Assembly (NCBI GenBank): GCA_009103225.1
Contig: RHPI01000638.1
Location: 531,823 to 595,822, forward strand
DNA from: Chlorokybus atmophyticus
Taxonomy: Eukaryota > Streptophyta > Chlorokybophyceae > Chlorokybales > Chlorokybaceae
Length of the DNA: 64,000 nucleotides
Reading direction: 5' to 3'
Shown: positions 1 to 9,429 of the stretch, one piece after another
Position numbering within the stretch: position 1 is the first letter of the stretch
How the letters are laid out: each line of letters starts with the position of its first letter
The notes under the pieces: model-generated
The model's input: the letters and a program-made list of their open reading frames with translations, nothing else
What the model was told of the DNA's origin: nothing
Databases searched by the model: none
Position numbers and translations under genes: made by a program

Positions 1-387
1 ACAACAGAAAGCCTTGAATATAGTTATTATGGGTTTAAGGTTCAAAAGCGGGGGTACAAAGCGGGGGTACAAAGCGGGGGTACATGATAGGTTTTAACAA
101 GTGTTGGGGCAGCACGGCATACCCGCCTCTTGTGTGTAGGGTGCTAGCTTTGATTATTTTAGGGGCTCTTTAAGAGGGCCACTCATCCCATATGAGGTGT
201 GATGTTCGTGGCAATTGTGCACATATAGTGCGGGGAGGGGGGAAGTTGAGAGATTGGTGTCATTGTCTCCTTCCTTGGTGTGGTGTTGCGACTTCCTCTG
301 CAAAGCGCTACACGCTCGGTGCTGGGACTTCCAGTTGGAAGTCTTAGCAGCTTGTGCATAACTTTGCCAATATTGCAAACTTATTTA
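1..387. other. unassigned sequence at the left edge
   Basis: I see no supported gene here. A short open frame on the minus strand (154-378) resembles nothing I recognise and is not reported as a gene. The only clear structure is the 13-bp tandem repeat at 45-83. The sequence changes to recognisable DIRS terminal sequence at about 388. Confidence 0.4.
45..83. repeat. tandem repeat, three 13-bp units
   Basis: Three consecutive copies of AAAGCGGGGGTAC. It is a short minisatellite-like array with no coding role visible. Confidence 0.8.
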
Positions 388-885
388 CAACTCATGCTTC
401 AAGCCGTGCAATAAGTAAGCTGCGGGGTCGCTATAGGTTGGTAGCTTGGTGGCTATGCCCAGCATCTAAGTGCATCATTATACGAATGTACACGTGTATA
501 GATTTAGGCTGGTCTATATAACAGTCCGCGCTAGGGGGCTAGGCTACAATTATAAAAACTACTTCTTACTACTTCTTTACGGTAGGTGCGACAGTCACGC
601 GCTTCTTTGATCTTCAATATGTCGCCGTGGCTGGCGGCGTGGAGGTCAAAGCTTGAGAAGCATGTACACCTGCACAGTAAACCACACTCGCCACCCACGC
701 CAAAGATGGCGCCGCCGTGCTAGGGTTTCTAGCGACTAGATAAGGAGCTTGTGACTTACAACTCACGCCTAATAAGTGCTTGTGCCCCCCAAGTGCATAG
801 GGCACTAGGGGCACAAGAGTCTAATAACTCATTAACAAACTCTTGAGTTTATGGGCATGCATTTCATGCGCTTCATGAACACATA
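388..885 (-). mobile_element. DIRS-type terminal unit (A2-B2 arrangement), no internal region
   Basis: Read on the minus strand, about 885-719 matches the A repeat of the DIRS element at 3740-9492 (motifs GCGCTTCATGAAC, ACTAGATAAGGAGCTTGTGA and TTGGGCA-like blocks in complement). The stretch 718-440 then follows the sequence that separates A2 from B2 in that element, and 440-388 is a decayed B repeat (GGGGTCGCTATAGG). No ORF is attached. It is either a solo terminal unit left by recombination or a 3' end whose body is gone. The match is imperfect, so the copy is old. Confidence 0.6.
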
Positions 886-1471
886 TCAAGTGATACACGT
901 CACAATGGACTTGTGGAACTTGTGTTTTTAGCCTTGCATGCTTGCCAATCAGCTTAGGCGCTTACTGCACCATGTGTGCATTGTATGCTTTGCTTGCACG
1001 CATCACATGATAATATTTTAAGCTATTTATGCATGGTAATTGGTAGTCCAAGCTGCATGCATGCACATTTGCATGCGTGGTATGGGCCATAATCTATGCT
1101 AATTGTGCATCGATTGTATGCTTACGCTGCACATGTACGGCCTTGCACACACCTTTGTGCTTAATGCTGCACCTGCCACGCGTGCGTTTGAGTGCATTTG
1201 TTGCAGTGACCTCATTATGTGGTGTTGGTGCAACCCACTGTGGAATGGCCAAACAACATATGTATATAAAGGAGGTATTTTGGGGCAGTGATCTTGCCAA
1301 GCCCACATTGGTTGCCACATTGTATGAGCAGATAGTAGGGTGACAACAACATGAGGTAACCACATATTAACGGCAGCGTTCAGATGACAAACCCAACCAT
1401 GCCATCTCAAATGAGGGACATGTGGGTGCAACTTGATATGACTGCAAAGTGCATTATCGTTGTCGTGAAGC
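886..1471. other. unassigned, AT-rich, target of TRIM-1
   Basis: I see no supported gene. The overlapping frames on both strands lack any domain motif. With TRIM-1 and one duplicated tcagc removed, 886-1476 reads directly into 2012 onward, so these two stretches are one original sequence. Confidence 0.4.
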
Positions 1472-1476
1472 TCAGC

Positions 1477-1553
1477 TGTAACGGGAAGGTACATTGTTAC
1501 CACAAATCGACCATAAAAGCACCAAGTCTTTTGTGGTCGAGTGGGCTGTGACA
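1477..1553 (+). repeat. TRIM-1 left LTR (77 bp)
   Basis: It begins TGTAACGGGAAGG and ends GGGCTGTGACA. It differs from the right copy mainly by a small indel near ACATT(AAA)TTACC. Confidence 0.85.
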
Positions 1554-1588
1554 TTGGTCATCGGAGCTTGGGACCCGGGTTCGATTCC
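1534..1588 (+). promoter_or_regulatory. tRNA-like pol III A box and B box across the LTR/internal boundary
   Basis: TGGTCGAGTGG at 1534-1544 fits the A-box consensus (TRGYNNAGYGG), and GGTTCGATTCC at 1578-1588 is a perfect B box. They start 44 bp apart, the spacing of A and B boxes in a tRNA gene. The A box lies in the LTR and the B box in the unique interior. A four-pair T-arm can be drawn around the B box, but no complete acceptor stem, so this is not a functional tRNA gene. Use as an internal pol III promoter is inference. Confidence 0.65.
1554..1567 (+). other. TRIM-1 putative primer-binding site
   Basis: TTGGTCATCGGAGC lies directly after the left LTR. Its TGG matches the complement of a tRNA CCA end, and the GGAGC core resembles the TGGTATCGGAGC site of the gypsy element at 62714-62729. 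Confidence 0.5.
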
Positions 1589-1914
1589 TGCCTTGCACAC
1601 GAATTCCGCGGTCGTTGTTTCTCGATCCAATAATCGTAAATGGTCACTTTATGAGTGCCATCATCGATGGGTCGCGACCTGCCTAATGGCAGTCGCGCCG
1701 AAGTGACCTGACCAGTTCAGTCGGCGCGGCAGGGCGCGACCTGCCTATCGCGGCGACGCGACCTGTGGGGCCGGCAGCGGAGCGCTATGCGCGCGTTGAC
1801 CGGTATGGGCCTATATTGGCCGGTCCTTGGCTGTGGGGCCGGTGACCGACCCTAACAGACCCCTTGGGTAATTCACCAGCTGACCGCGCAGCTGCCGAGG
1901 ACGTCAGCGTTCTT

Positions 1915-1927
1915 AAGTGGGGGGGAA
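1915..1927 (+). other. TRIM-1 polypurine tract
   Basis: AAGTGGGGGGGAA abuts the right LTR, where plus-strand DNA synthesis would be primed. Confidence 0.75.
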
Positions 1928-2006
1928 TGTAACGGGAAGGTACATTAAATTACCACAAATCGACCATAAAAGCACCAAGTCTTTTGTGGTCGAGTGGGCT
2001 GTGACA
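1928..2006 (+). repeat. TRIM-1 right LTR (79 bp)
   Basis: A direct repeat of 1477-1553. It ends TGTGACA at 2006 and is followed by the target duplication tcagc. It carries a second copy of the A-box motif with no B box downstream. Confidence 0.85.
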
Positions 2007-2011
2007 TCAGC

Positions 2012-2515
2012 ACTATAAAGGTGAGATAGGGTGCTCGGGGCCATGCTGTGATATATGAAAGGCATGAAGAAGCCATCATGGTCTTTATTAATAGACATTG
2101 CCAATGGCTAGGTGCTTTATCAACACCAATAAGCAATGTGCTTTCAGCAACTTGATGTCACGCCATCTCAAATTATGCGACGGTACTGTGTTGGAGAACA
2201 AGGTGGCATTTGTAAATTGACCGCATATAGCAGGGCTATGCAAGCAAATGTGCTTCACTTAATGCGCCTTATGAGGAGTTGTAAAACATGCTAACGCACC
2301 ATAAGAAGTGCAAGAGTAAGAGTGCGCACAATAGGAATGCATGCATTGCTGTGTTCGAGCATCTTGCGTGGCGAATTTGCCTTATCAAAGATTTGTTTAC
2401 AATCATGAAGTGCTCAAGCATTTGCATAAGCAATTGATAACATGGTTGCCATATGGGAGCACGATATTGTCTCTGGGGAGTTGTGCACTTGTCCATGCGT
2501 GCCCAAGGTTGACAT
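2012..2515. other. unassigned, continuation of the TRIM-1 target
   Basis: I see no supported gene. An open frame on the minus strand (2269-2547) has no recognisable domain and runs into the DIRS repeat that follows. Confidence 0.35.
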
Positions 2516-3094
2516 GAGCTTATGAAGCGCATATAATGCACGCCCATGAACTCAAGAATATGTTGTAATGAGATATGAGACTCTTGTGTTAAATGTTATA
2601 GGTTGTTGAAAGTACAGATATTGGCGGCTCCTACATGTAGTTGGTACGATCAGCTTAATTATTATACTTACGGGAGTTACGAGAGTTAGGAGAGTTACGG
2701 GAGTTACGGCAGTTATGGTCAACCATAGTCAACTTTCACTTTGACCGTTGACTTTGACCATTGACTAATGTTGACTAGTGTTGACTTTGACCAGAGTTGA
2801 CTGGAGTTGACTAGTGCTTAGTAGCATAGTATATAAGACACTGTATACTGCTTAATACAATGGGTCGCGCATTATCTCTATAGTTGGCGTGCTTGCTGCA
2901 CTTGTCCTTAGTGTGTGCACACTTGTATGTAAGAGGAATACACACACACTAGGCGCATCACTAGTTCTCAACATCTTGTGCCTCCAGTGATCTAAGCACG
3001 CACGGGGTAACAAGCATGCACTAGCTCATAATAATACTAATATGTGAGTCACAAGCTTTTTATTTGATTGCTTACAACCCTAGCACGACGGCAC
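2516..3094 (+). mobile_element. DIRS A-repeat fragment split by a solo LTR
   Basis: The stretches 2516-2586 and 2974-3094 together reproduce the DIRS A repeat: GCGCATATAATGC, CCCATGAACTCAAGAA, GAGACTCTTGTG, GAGTCACAAGC, CCCTAGCACG. It is interrupted by the Copia-1 solo LTR (2587-2973) with target duplication tcttg. At about 3094 it stops abruptly against a Copia-2 gag on the other strand, so the DIRS copy is truncated just inside its terminal repeat. Confidence 0.7.
2587..2973 (+). mobile_element. solo LTR of Copia-1 (TSD tcttg)
   Basis: It starts TGTTAAATGTTATAGG and ends CTAGTTCTCAACA, flanked by tcttg at 2582-2586 and 2974-2978. The LTR contains the TACGGGAGT and TTGACTAGTG arrays, then a TATA box (AGTATATAAG) and a run of TG-rich sequence. 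A single LTR with its own TSD indicates that a full element was lost by LTR-LTR recombination. Target: the DIRS A repeat. Confidence 0.9.
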
Positions 3095-3274
3095 CAATGC
3101 CAAAGCTTTCTTCCCTTCTTTCGCCCAGGTTGCCTCTCTGCCCGAAGGCACATCCTCCGCGGGGTCCACATACTTCCACATGTCCTTGTGTACCAGCAAC
3201 AGCTCCATCTTGATGCTCCAGGTGTTGTAGTCGTCCACGTCCGGCGGCTCAATCGTGATTTTTATGTTGTCCAT
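3095..3274 (-). pseudogene. Copia-2 Gag, N-terminal fragment
   Basis: It starts at the ATG at 3274 (MDNIKITIEPPDVDDYNTW). The residues DDYNTWSIKMELLL and KDMWKYVDP are the N-terminal signature of UBN2-type Copia Gag. The frame breaks at about 3094 where DIRS sequence begins, after KKALAL, so only about 58 residues remain. The same protein is seen on the plus strand from 10074. A 5' LTR and primer site of the same element lie upstream (3383-3739). Confidence 0.75.
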
Positions 3275-3382
3275 GCTTCCTTGGCGTTGGTTGCCCTTCT
3301 GCTACACACAGAGCCCGCAACCTACTCCCCTCAAGCAACCACAACTTCCTACACGACCACAACACACTTACACTCTAAGCAT

Positions 3383-3398
3383 GTGTGGGCCCATAACC
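3383..3398 (-). other. Copia-2 primer-binding site (initiator tRNA-Met anticodon arm)
   Basis: On the minus strand GGTTATGGGCCCACAC directly follows the LTR end. GGGCCCATAACC is the anticodon-arm sequence of eukaryotic initiator tRNA-Met, the half-tRNA primer known for Drosophila copia. Confidence 0.8.
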
Positions 3399-3739
3399 TA
3401 TTAAGAACTAGTGTGCATGTATGCGCCCTACTTCATACATGCACTCACACTAGGGGAACAACAAGTGCAATAGCATGTCAACAACAACGAGAAGTATGTT
3501 CCTATTGCAGTTCCACCTGTATGCGCCACATACAGTGACTTATATACTAAGCTAGTTAACATTAGAAAAGACTAGTCAACCCTAGTAAAAGTCAACTCTA
3601 GTCAACACTAGTCAATGGTCAAAGTCAAAGTTGATCGTAACTCTCGTAACTCCCGTCACTCCTGTAAACTGTAACTCCCATTGCATAACCGCCGCACATG
3701 GTCTAAGCAACAAGCTGACTGTACTATAAGCATATTATA
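3399..3739 (-). repeat. Copia-2 5' LTR, distal part
   Basis: Read on the minus strand this is the downstream part of a Copia-2 LTR ending CTTAATA. It contains the TTGACTAG arrays and the sequence AACCGCCGCACATGG in complement. It is cut at 3740 by the DIRS insertion, and the upstream part of the LTR lies beyond the DIRS element at 9493-9586. Confidence 0.75.
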
Positions 3740-3942
3740 ATATGAGTTCATGAAGCGCATAAAATGCGCGCCCATGAACTCAAGAACTCGTTGATGAGTT
3801 ATGAGACTCTTGTGCCCCTAGTGCCTTGGGCACTTGAGGGCACAAGCACTCACTAGACGTGAGTTGTGAGTCACAAGCTCCTTATCTAGTCGCTTGAAAC
3901 CCTAGGACGGCGGCGCCATCCTTGGCGTGGGGGGCGAGTGTG
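3740..3942 (+). repeat. DIRS A1 terminal repeat
   Basis: It starts ATATGAGTTCATGAAGCGCA and runs to GGGGGGCGAGTGTGGT. It matches A2 (8990-9195) almost throughout; differences include ACCCTAGGACG versus ACTCTAGCACG. Confidence 0.85.
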
Positions 3943-3975
3943 GTGAGGAGGTGTGGACGGAGGAGGACCTCCACC

Positions 3976-5475
3976 ATGGTTACACGATCACAAGCGAGTG
4001 CCCAAGATGATGGAGAAGAGGTGGCGGCCACGGCCGCGGCGGCGTTGCTAGCCGCCAATCGCTTGTCGCGGGCTAAGAGTCCGCGTCGCCACACCTTGAG
4101 TGAGGAGGAGGAGAGGCGAGCGGCGAGGGAGGAGGGAGAGGTGCGCCCCCCCGTGGGGAGGGGAGAGGAGGAGGTAAACAAGGAAGGTGACGGTGGTGAG
4201 GAGGATGAGGACGACGAGGACCCGCCCTTCGTCACCTACAAGCGTAGGAAGAGGGAGGCAAGCCCGTTCTCCAACGCTTCTACCCCGTCCATGACACTAC
4301 GGAGGCAATGGCACGGAGGTTGGAGGAGTTGGAGGCGGAGAACATGCGCCTCAGGCGTGGGAAGGCGGCCGCCATCCCTCGTGATGAGCCCGTTGACGAG
4401 CCCAACCACCCCCTACTTGTGAGCATCCTTCGTCGTGACAACGGCGACTCCACCAACCCCAATGCTCGAGTGGGAGCCATGGCCACCCGCTTCAGCGAGC
4501 CCGTTACCCCTTGGAAGGAAAACTTGAAGAAGCGGGCGCGACAACACCTTGAGGTTGCGGCTCATCTCGGCTCGGCGGCATCCTCTTTCGATCGTGTGCC
4601 CGCTCACCTCGCCGAGGACCCCCACTTTGCTAAAGGAGAACATGAAAGGTGGGCTCATTCTTTGTTGTGCATCACCATATGCACGCGCATATTGGCAAAT
4701 CATTATGTGGGTGCGGACTTAGCCCACGCACACTTGCACATGCGTGCATCATGGGCCTTTTGAAGGCGCCAGCCCGACATCTATATAGATGCACAGTCAT
4801 TCCATTAGTTACATGTGTTCGGCATCTCTCCTCCCCCCATGTCCGGAGGGGGGGGAGGGGCCCGCACTTAACCTTATTGTATGTTCACCCCTTTATTCAC
4901 ATTATGACTACCCCACAGCAAGGGAACGAGCACAACAGGGCACAACATCTGCATTTGCATGCGCATATGCACATGATAGGTACGGGAATGGAATAGGGGT
5001 GCGCTTGGCGCTAGACCCGGTGGCTTTGAGCCCGTATGAACATGCAACGCGTGTTGCTCATATGTGCTCTGTGCGCAGCATTGGATGAGGTGTGTAAGCA
5101 ATTCCACTATGTGGAAGTGGCCAACAAGCATGACTGGAAGGTCGTGGATGAGCTGGTGCGCAACCCCCTCGCCGTGGATGATGATGAGGCAAAGCGCTTG
5201 AAGAAGGCGTTGAAGGACGTGGCTGCGGCGCAGCCCAAGCCCAAGGCAAAGCCTGCCTACCATCCCAACAAGGGGCGGGGCCAGTACCCCCCCCCCGCTA
5301 CTCTGGGTCCTATGCATCTGGTGCGGGGCATACCAGTTATAGGACCGCTCCTATGCAGTCTCAGGCCGCTTCCACTGGGGGTCAACGCGACTCCCGCACT
5401 TGCTACAATTGCGGGGAGCCAGGGCACCTGCGTGCCTATTGCCGTAAGCCCTCTGCAGGCCGTGGCGGCCATTAG
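3976..5475 (+). pseudogene. DIRS Gag-like protein (ORF1), frameshifted
   Basis: The start chosen is the ATG at 3976 (MVTRSQASAQDDGEE). The first 110 residues are Ala-rich, then strongly acidic and Lys/Arg-rich. A second frame (4308-4763) gives a coiled-coil-like stretch (ARRLEELEAENMRLRRG) and a conserved central block (FDRVPAHLAEDPHF). A third frame (5060-5290) gives KRLKKALKDVAAAQPKPKAK, and the C-terminus carries a CCHC zinc knuckle (CYNCGEPGHLRAYC, 5401-5442) before a TAG at 5473. At least two frame changes separate these parts, and 4764-5035 is open in none. Copies of the same gene are at 47450-48958, 13733-14840 and 55900-58545 on the minus strand. Role by family: nucleocapsid and RNA binding. 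Confidence 0.7.
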
Positions 5476-5845
5476 TTTGGTAGCACAGCTCTGTAGATGA
5501 TGTGACAGCCTTGTAGCTGTACACTTGTGCGCATGTAGTGCCTATAATTTCTTGTTAAGGTCTCAGATGACCTCTGAATGGCATGAAACTTTGAGTTCGT
5601 TATTGTGGCACAGCGACGCTTGTGCAGAGCCAAGAAACGTGAAATTGAACGCGGTTTGCTATGGTTGCACATTGTTTGGCTTATAACTTTCGTTTGCGGC
5701 CTCGGCTAGACGCAAATTCCTATTATTTAGAGCCGCTCTTGAGTTTGAGCGCTGAGAAACGCTTTCTTTTGACACCTTAAACGTCATAATCGAACATCGT
5801 TTGCGAAAATTATGCCCGTTATAAAGTGGGAGTGCTTGCACTCAC
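5476..5845 (+). other. conserved noncoding spacer between DIRS gag and pol
   Basis: The 370 bp are closed in all plus frames yet are recognisable in two other copies (47080-47400 and 55690-55900, minus strand), with shared blocks such as TTATAACTTTCG, GCGCTGAGAAACGC and GTCATAATCG. A TATAAAG box precedes the pol frame at 5821-5827. A promoter or structured RNA is possible but not shown. Confidence 0.5.
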
Positions 5846-7876
5846 TTGTTGCACATGCGGGGGCCAGAAACGAAGGCAGTGTGCACTGTGGCCCTTGACT
5901 ACACTTCCATTGAGTCGGAGTTGGTGGAGGATTGGATGAAACACCATGAGTTTGCACGCGCACCTAGCAACTTGGTTGTGGAAGGTCCTTATATGAGGCA
6001 CCGCTTACGGGAGGCCTTGCCCGCATGGCAGCAATTCTGCGAGTCTACTATGGTCTTGTCCTGAGTGGAGTACGGGTACAAGCTACCATGGGCGGCTGAC
6101 CCACCCCCCGAATGGGCGTTCACCAACCATAAGGGTGTACATGAGTTTTCGGACTTCACTGCAGCGGCCATTGCCAACTTGGTGCATAGTGGGGCTGCAC
6201 AAGAGTGTGTGACACCCCCCCTCGTGGTGAGCCCACTCAATGTGGTGGACGATGGCCGCAAGTTGCGCCTCATTATGGACTTGCGCTATGTTAACTCCTT
6301 CTTGGTGAACACGCCATTCAAGTATGAGGATGTGCGCCGCATTCCAGACTTGCTGCAACGTGAAAACTGGTTGTTCTCAACGGACTTAAAGTCCGGATAT
6401 CATCATGTGGACATTCACCCCGCCTTTTTGGGCTACCTGGGGTTCTCATTTGCGGGCAAAGCATACAATTTCTGCTCGTTGCCATTCGGTTTGAGCACGG
6501 CGTGATTCGTGTTCACGAAGGTGATGAAGCAGTTGGTGCGACGCTGGCGTGTGCAAGGCATCCGGGTATTGCCATATATCGACGACTTCCTCTTTGCTGC
6601 TCGTTCACGGGCAGCGCATGCTTCCACCCTGGCTGTGGTGCAAGCAGATGCAGCATGGTGCGGGCTGGTGATCAACACCAAGGCACAGACTGTACTCAGC
6701 AGAGTCATCGTCTTCCTCGGCTTTGTGTGGGATACACACGCTGGCACTGTTCGTGTCCCCGGCAAGAAGCGCGATGGGTTGCTCAGAGACTTGCAACGCG
6801 CATTTGGTGATAGGCGCCATGTGCCAGTAAAGTTGCTGGCCCGCATCTGTGGCAAGCAACAATCCATGTTCATGGTGCTGGGCCCTGCCGTCAAACTAAT
6901 GACTTGGCATACACGCCGTTTGATTGAGACACGCCGATCGTGGAGCTCACACATGGTACTGCGCAAGGCGGAGATTGATGAGCTCACGTGGCTGCGAGAC
7001 CATTTTGAGGAGCTTAATGTGGCGCCCATATGGCCTACTGTGCAGCCGGACATTGTGCAGTTTGTGGATGCTAGCGGCACCGGTTGGGGACTAGTGCGCC
7101 ATGGCACAAATACCCCGGTGGCGAAAGGCACATTCACATCGGGTGAGTGCTTAACTTCATCAACATATCGCGAGTTACTCGGACTTGAGCGTGCCCTACT
7201 CACTGTGGAGGAGGAGCTACATGGACGCACGGTGCTGTGCTATGGCAATGCCCGCAATGTGTACTACATTATGCGCAAAGGGGGCAGTGAGGCCGAGCAC
7301 TTACAGCAAGTGGCATGCCGTATTTTCTTACATTGCCACCGGCATCGCATCCGCTTGCACGTGGAGTGGTTGCCACGTGAGCTCAATGAGGAGGCGGACG
7401 CGCTCTCCAAAGCACCGGAGTGGAACGGTTGGACCTTGCAAACCCCATGGGTCCGCTTGCTCGCTTGCAAGTGGGGCCCCTTTGATGTGGACCGCTTTGC
7501 CACGCATGCCAACACTGTGTGTGTGGCCTTCAACTCGGTGTTGCCATGTCCGGGCTCATCCGGCAATGCCTTTCATTGTGACTGGAGTGGTTGCAACAAC
7601 TGGTGCCATCCCCCACCACACCGGGTTGGCACTGTTCTGCGTCATGCCCGCGAATGCAAGGCTCGCATGTGCCTCATTGTGCCCGAGTGGACAACCCAAA
7701 CTTGGTGGCCCGTGCTCTGCCCCGGCGGCGTGTGGGCACCATTTGTCTCAGACGTTTTGAGCCTACCCAGAGGCCCAGCCTGCTTGTTGCCCAGCCCGCA
7801 AGTCACGGAACTTCAAGGGGGCTTGCCGGACAGTCGTATGTGGGCATTGCGGATTGACTTGCGTCCTGGCCATTGA
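5846..7876 (+). pseudogene. DIRS reverse transcriptase / RNase H polyprotein, two in-frame TGA stops
   Basis: One frame runs from 5846 to 7876 broken only by TGA at 6062-6064 and 6503-6505. The other copy has Trp at the first site and a sense codon at the second. RT motifs in order: LRLIMDLRYVN (about 6260), FSTDLKSGYHHVDIHP (about 6375), CSLPFGLSTA and catalytic YIDDF (about 6575). RNase H follows with FVDASGTGWG (about 7060). The C-terminal block (FDVDRFATHAN, CHPPPHRVGTVL, VPEWTTQTWW; 7475-7730) is the post-RNase H domain of DIRS elements that the literature calls a Dam-like methyltransferase. That assignment is by resemblance only. It overlaps the recombinase frame by about 23 nt. Confidence 0.82.
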
Positions 7877-9003
7877 CACGTGCTGTGTGCAGCTGCAATT
7901 GAGCGTAGCCTTCAGTCGCTCATGCCCAACGTCCCCGGAGACTACGAGATTGAGCGCCTGCACCTTATACCCGGCAGTGGCAGCGGCGTCACGTGCTACT
8001 AGCACCCTGCGGGGCCATGAGGGCTACTGGCGTCGCTTTGTGGAGTTCTGCACGCCTCGTGGTTGGGCTGCCCTGCCAGCCGACCCTGGCACAGTGGCCC
8101 TGTTCTTGACCAAGGTGTTGGTGGATTCCACCACCCCGGCACCTGTGAAGCATGCCTCTTCGGCCATACATGCTGCGCATACCATGGCAGGCCGGGCTTC
8201 TCCCACTGCGCATGCACTCGTTACGGTGGTTCGTGAGGCCGCTGCCAGGCTGCTACCCTTGAACACACGGAAGAAGGACGCCTACACGCCCGAGCTCCTG
8301 CGAGCCATGGTGTCGCACTTTGCTCGCGACGGGTGGGACTTGGTGGCCAGGTTGCAAACGGTGGCGGTGCTGCTGAGGTTTGCGGGCATGATGCGGTATT
8401 CCGACCTGGCGGAGGTCAACGCGCATGACATTGTTTTTCGCCCAGGCCGCATGGATCTCGTCATCCCGCGCAGCAAAACCGATCAACGCGGTGTGGGCGC
8501 CACAGTGCATATAGCTGCTGCGGGCGGTGACTTGTGCCCTGTGATGCACACCAAAAAGTTGTTATTTGCCTCGGGATTTCGGCACGCGGGCCCAGGCAAG
8601 TTGCTGCGCTCCATCATCCGAGCGGGGGGGACGTGCGTCATACGCAACACTGTGGTGCCATACGGCACCATCCTTGGTTGGGAGAAGGCAGCCATTAAGG
8701 CGGCAGGGGAGGACCCCACGCATTTTTGGCACACACTCTGCCCGTTCGAGAGCTGCGACCCAAGCCGTGAAGGCTGGTGTGCCCCAGCACCTGTGGCAGC
8801 AGTTTGGGCGTTGGAAGTCTTCCACTGCAGCTGAGGGCTATATGCGTGCAGCGTTGCCTGAGTTGCACACGCTGACGAGGAGCCTCGGCTTGGGTGGTAC
8901 GTGCTCTCACGGTGGGGGGTTATCCATCTATCGACCCATCGCGACCCCCCAGCATGAGCTGTGTGTCGCATATAACTCGTGTGTGAGTTATATGAGTTCA
9001 TGA
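7854..9003 (+). pseudogene. DIRS tyrosine recombinase, one frameshift
   Basis: The frame opens at 7854 with TTG rather than ATG, so the true start is uncertain. The N-terminal SAM-like region includes GHEGYWRRFVEFC and DPGTVALFLTK. The catalytic arginine block is RFAGMMRYSDL, and IPRSKTDQ supplies the beta-hairpin lysine. The box-II block (HSARSRAATQA, H-x-x-R) and the GRWKSSTAAEGYMR tyrosine block lie in another frame, because the T-run at 8722-8728 appears to contain an extra base relative to the minus-strand copy (CGTCTTGG). After that shift the protein ends at TGA 9001-9003, inside the A2 repeat. Role by family: strand transfer that integrates the circular DNA. Confidence 0.82.
8929..8989 (+). 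repeat. DIRS B1 repeat
   Basis: CTATCGACCCATCGCGACCC through CTCGTGTGTGAGTT, repeated at 9430-9492. It joins A2 directly, forming the internal junction expected of split direct repeats. Confidence 0.85.
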
Positions 9004-9195
9004 AGCGCATGAAATGCGCGCTCATGAACTCAAGAACTCGTTAATGAGTTATGAGACTCTTGTGCCCCTAGTGCCTTGGGCACTTGAGGGCACAAGCACT
9101 CACTAGACGTGAGTTGTGAGTCACAAGCTCCTTATCTAGTCGCTTGAAACTCTAGCACGGCGGCGCCATCCTTGACGTGGGGGGCGAGTGTGGTT
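8990..9195 (+). repeat. DIRS A2 repeat
   Basis: Second copy of the A repeat, starting ATATGAGTTCATGAAGCGCA directly after B1. It also holds the stop codon of the recombinase frame. Confidence 0.85.
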
Positions 9196-9429
9196 TACTT
9201 TGCAAATGTACAGGCTTCTCAGGCTTCGAACTCGGCGTCGGCAGCAGTGGCGCCATCGACAAGTCGAAGACCGAAGAAGCGCGTGACTTTCGCACTTGGC
9301 GTGAAGAAGCAGTAGTTCCCGTAGTTGTAGCCTAGCACCCTAGTGCAGACCTTGTGTATAGATCAGCCTATATCTGTACACTTGCGCATTTGTATTGTAA
9401 TGCACTTGGGTGCTGGGCGTAGCCACCGT
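9196..9429 (+). other. DIRS 3' unique region between A2 and B2
   Basis: The 234 bp are found only here and, decayed, in the terminal unit at 440-718. No ORF of note. GTATAGATCAGCC and TGTAATGCACTTGGGTGCTGG are shared with the fragment at 11846-11950. Confidence 0.55.

Larger units (their letters stand above)
1477..2006 (+). mobile_element. TRIM-1: complete miniature LTR retrotransposon (530 bp)
   Basis: Two direct terminal repeats (1477-1553 and 1928-2006) start TGTAACGGG and end TGTGACA. They are flanked by the 5-bp duplication tcagc (1472-1476 and 2007-2011). A TGG-starting primer site follows the left repeat and a purine tract (AAGTGGGGGGGAA) precedes the right one, so the element is read on the plus strand. 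The 374-bp interior has no ORF and is markedly GC-rich compared with its surroundings. This is the layout of terminal-repeat retrotransposons in miniature, which move with enzymes supplied by other elements. It also carries a tRNA-like pol III box pair (separate entry). A tRNA-derived SINE is an alternative reading, but the repeats, PPT and TSD favour an LTR-type element. Confidence 0.85.

Noticed and set aside
1099-1554. 151-codon minus-strand ORF
   Set aside because: It runs through the TRIM-1 LTR into unassigned sequence, and its reading is an accident of the insertion.
1527-1598. A tRNA gene
   Set aside because: A and B boxes are well placed, but the acceptor ends do not pair and the segment is part of TRIM-1 with its LTR boundary inside it.
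1477-2006. Retrozyme (hammerhead ribozyme in the LTR)
   Set aside because: I looked for the CTGATGA...GAAA core in TRIM-1 and TRIM-2 and did not see it in either orientation.
3882-4235. Minus-strand ORF of 117 codons over DIRS gag
   Set aside because: It is a Ser/Pro-rich shadow of the acidic Gag frame, absent as a conserved frame in other copies.
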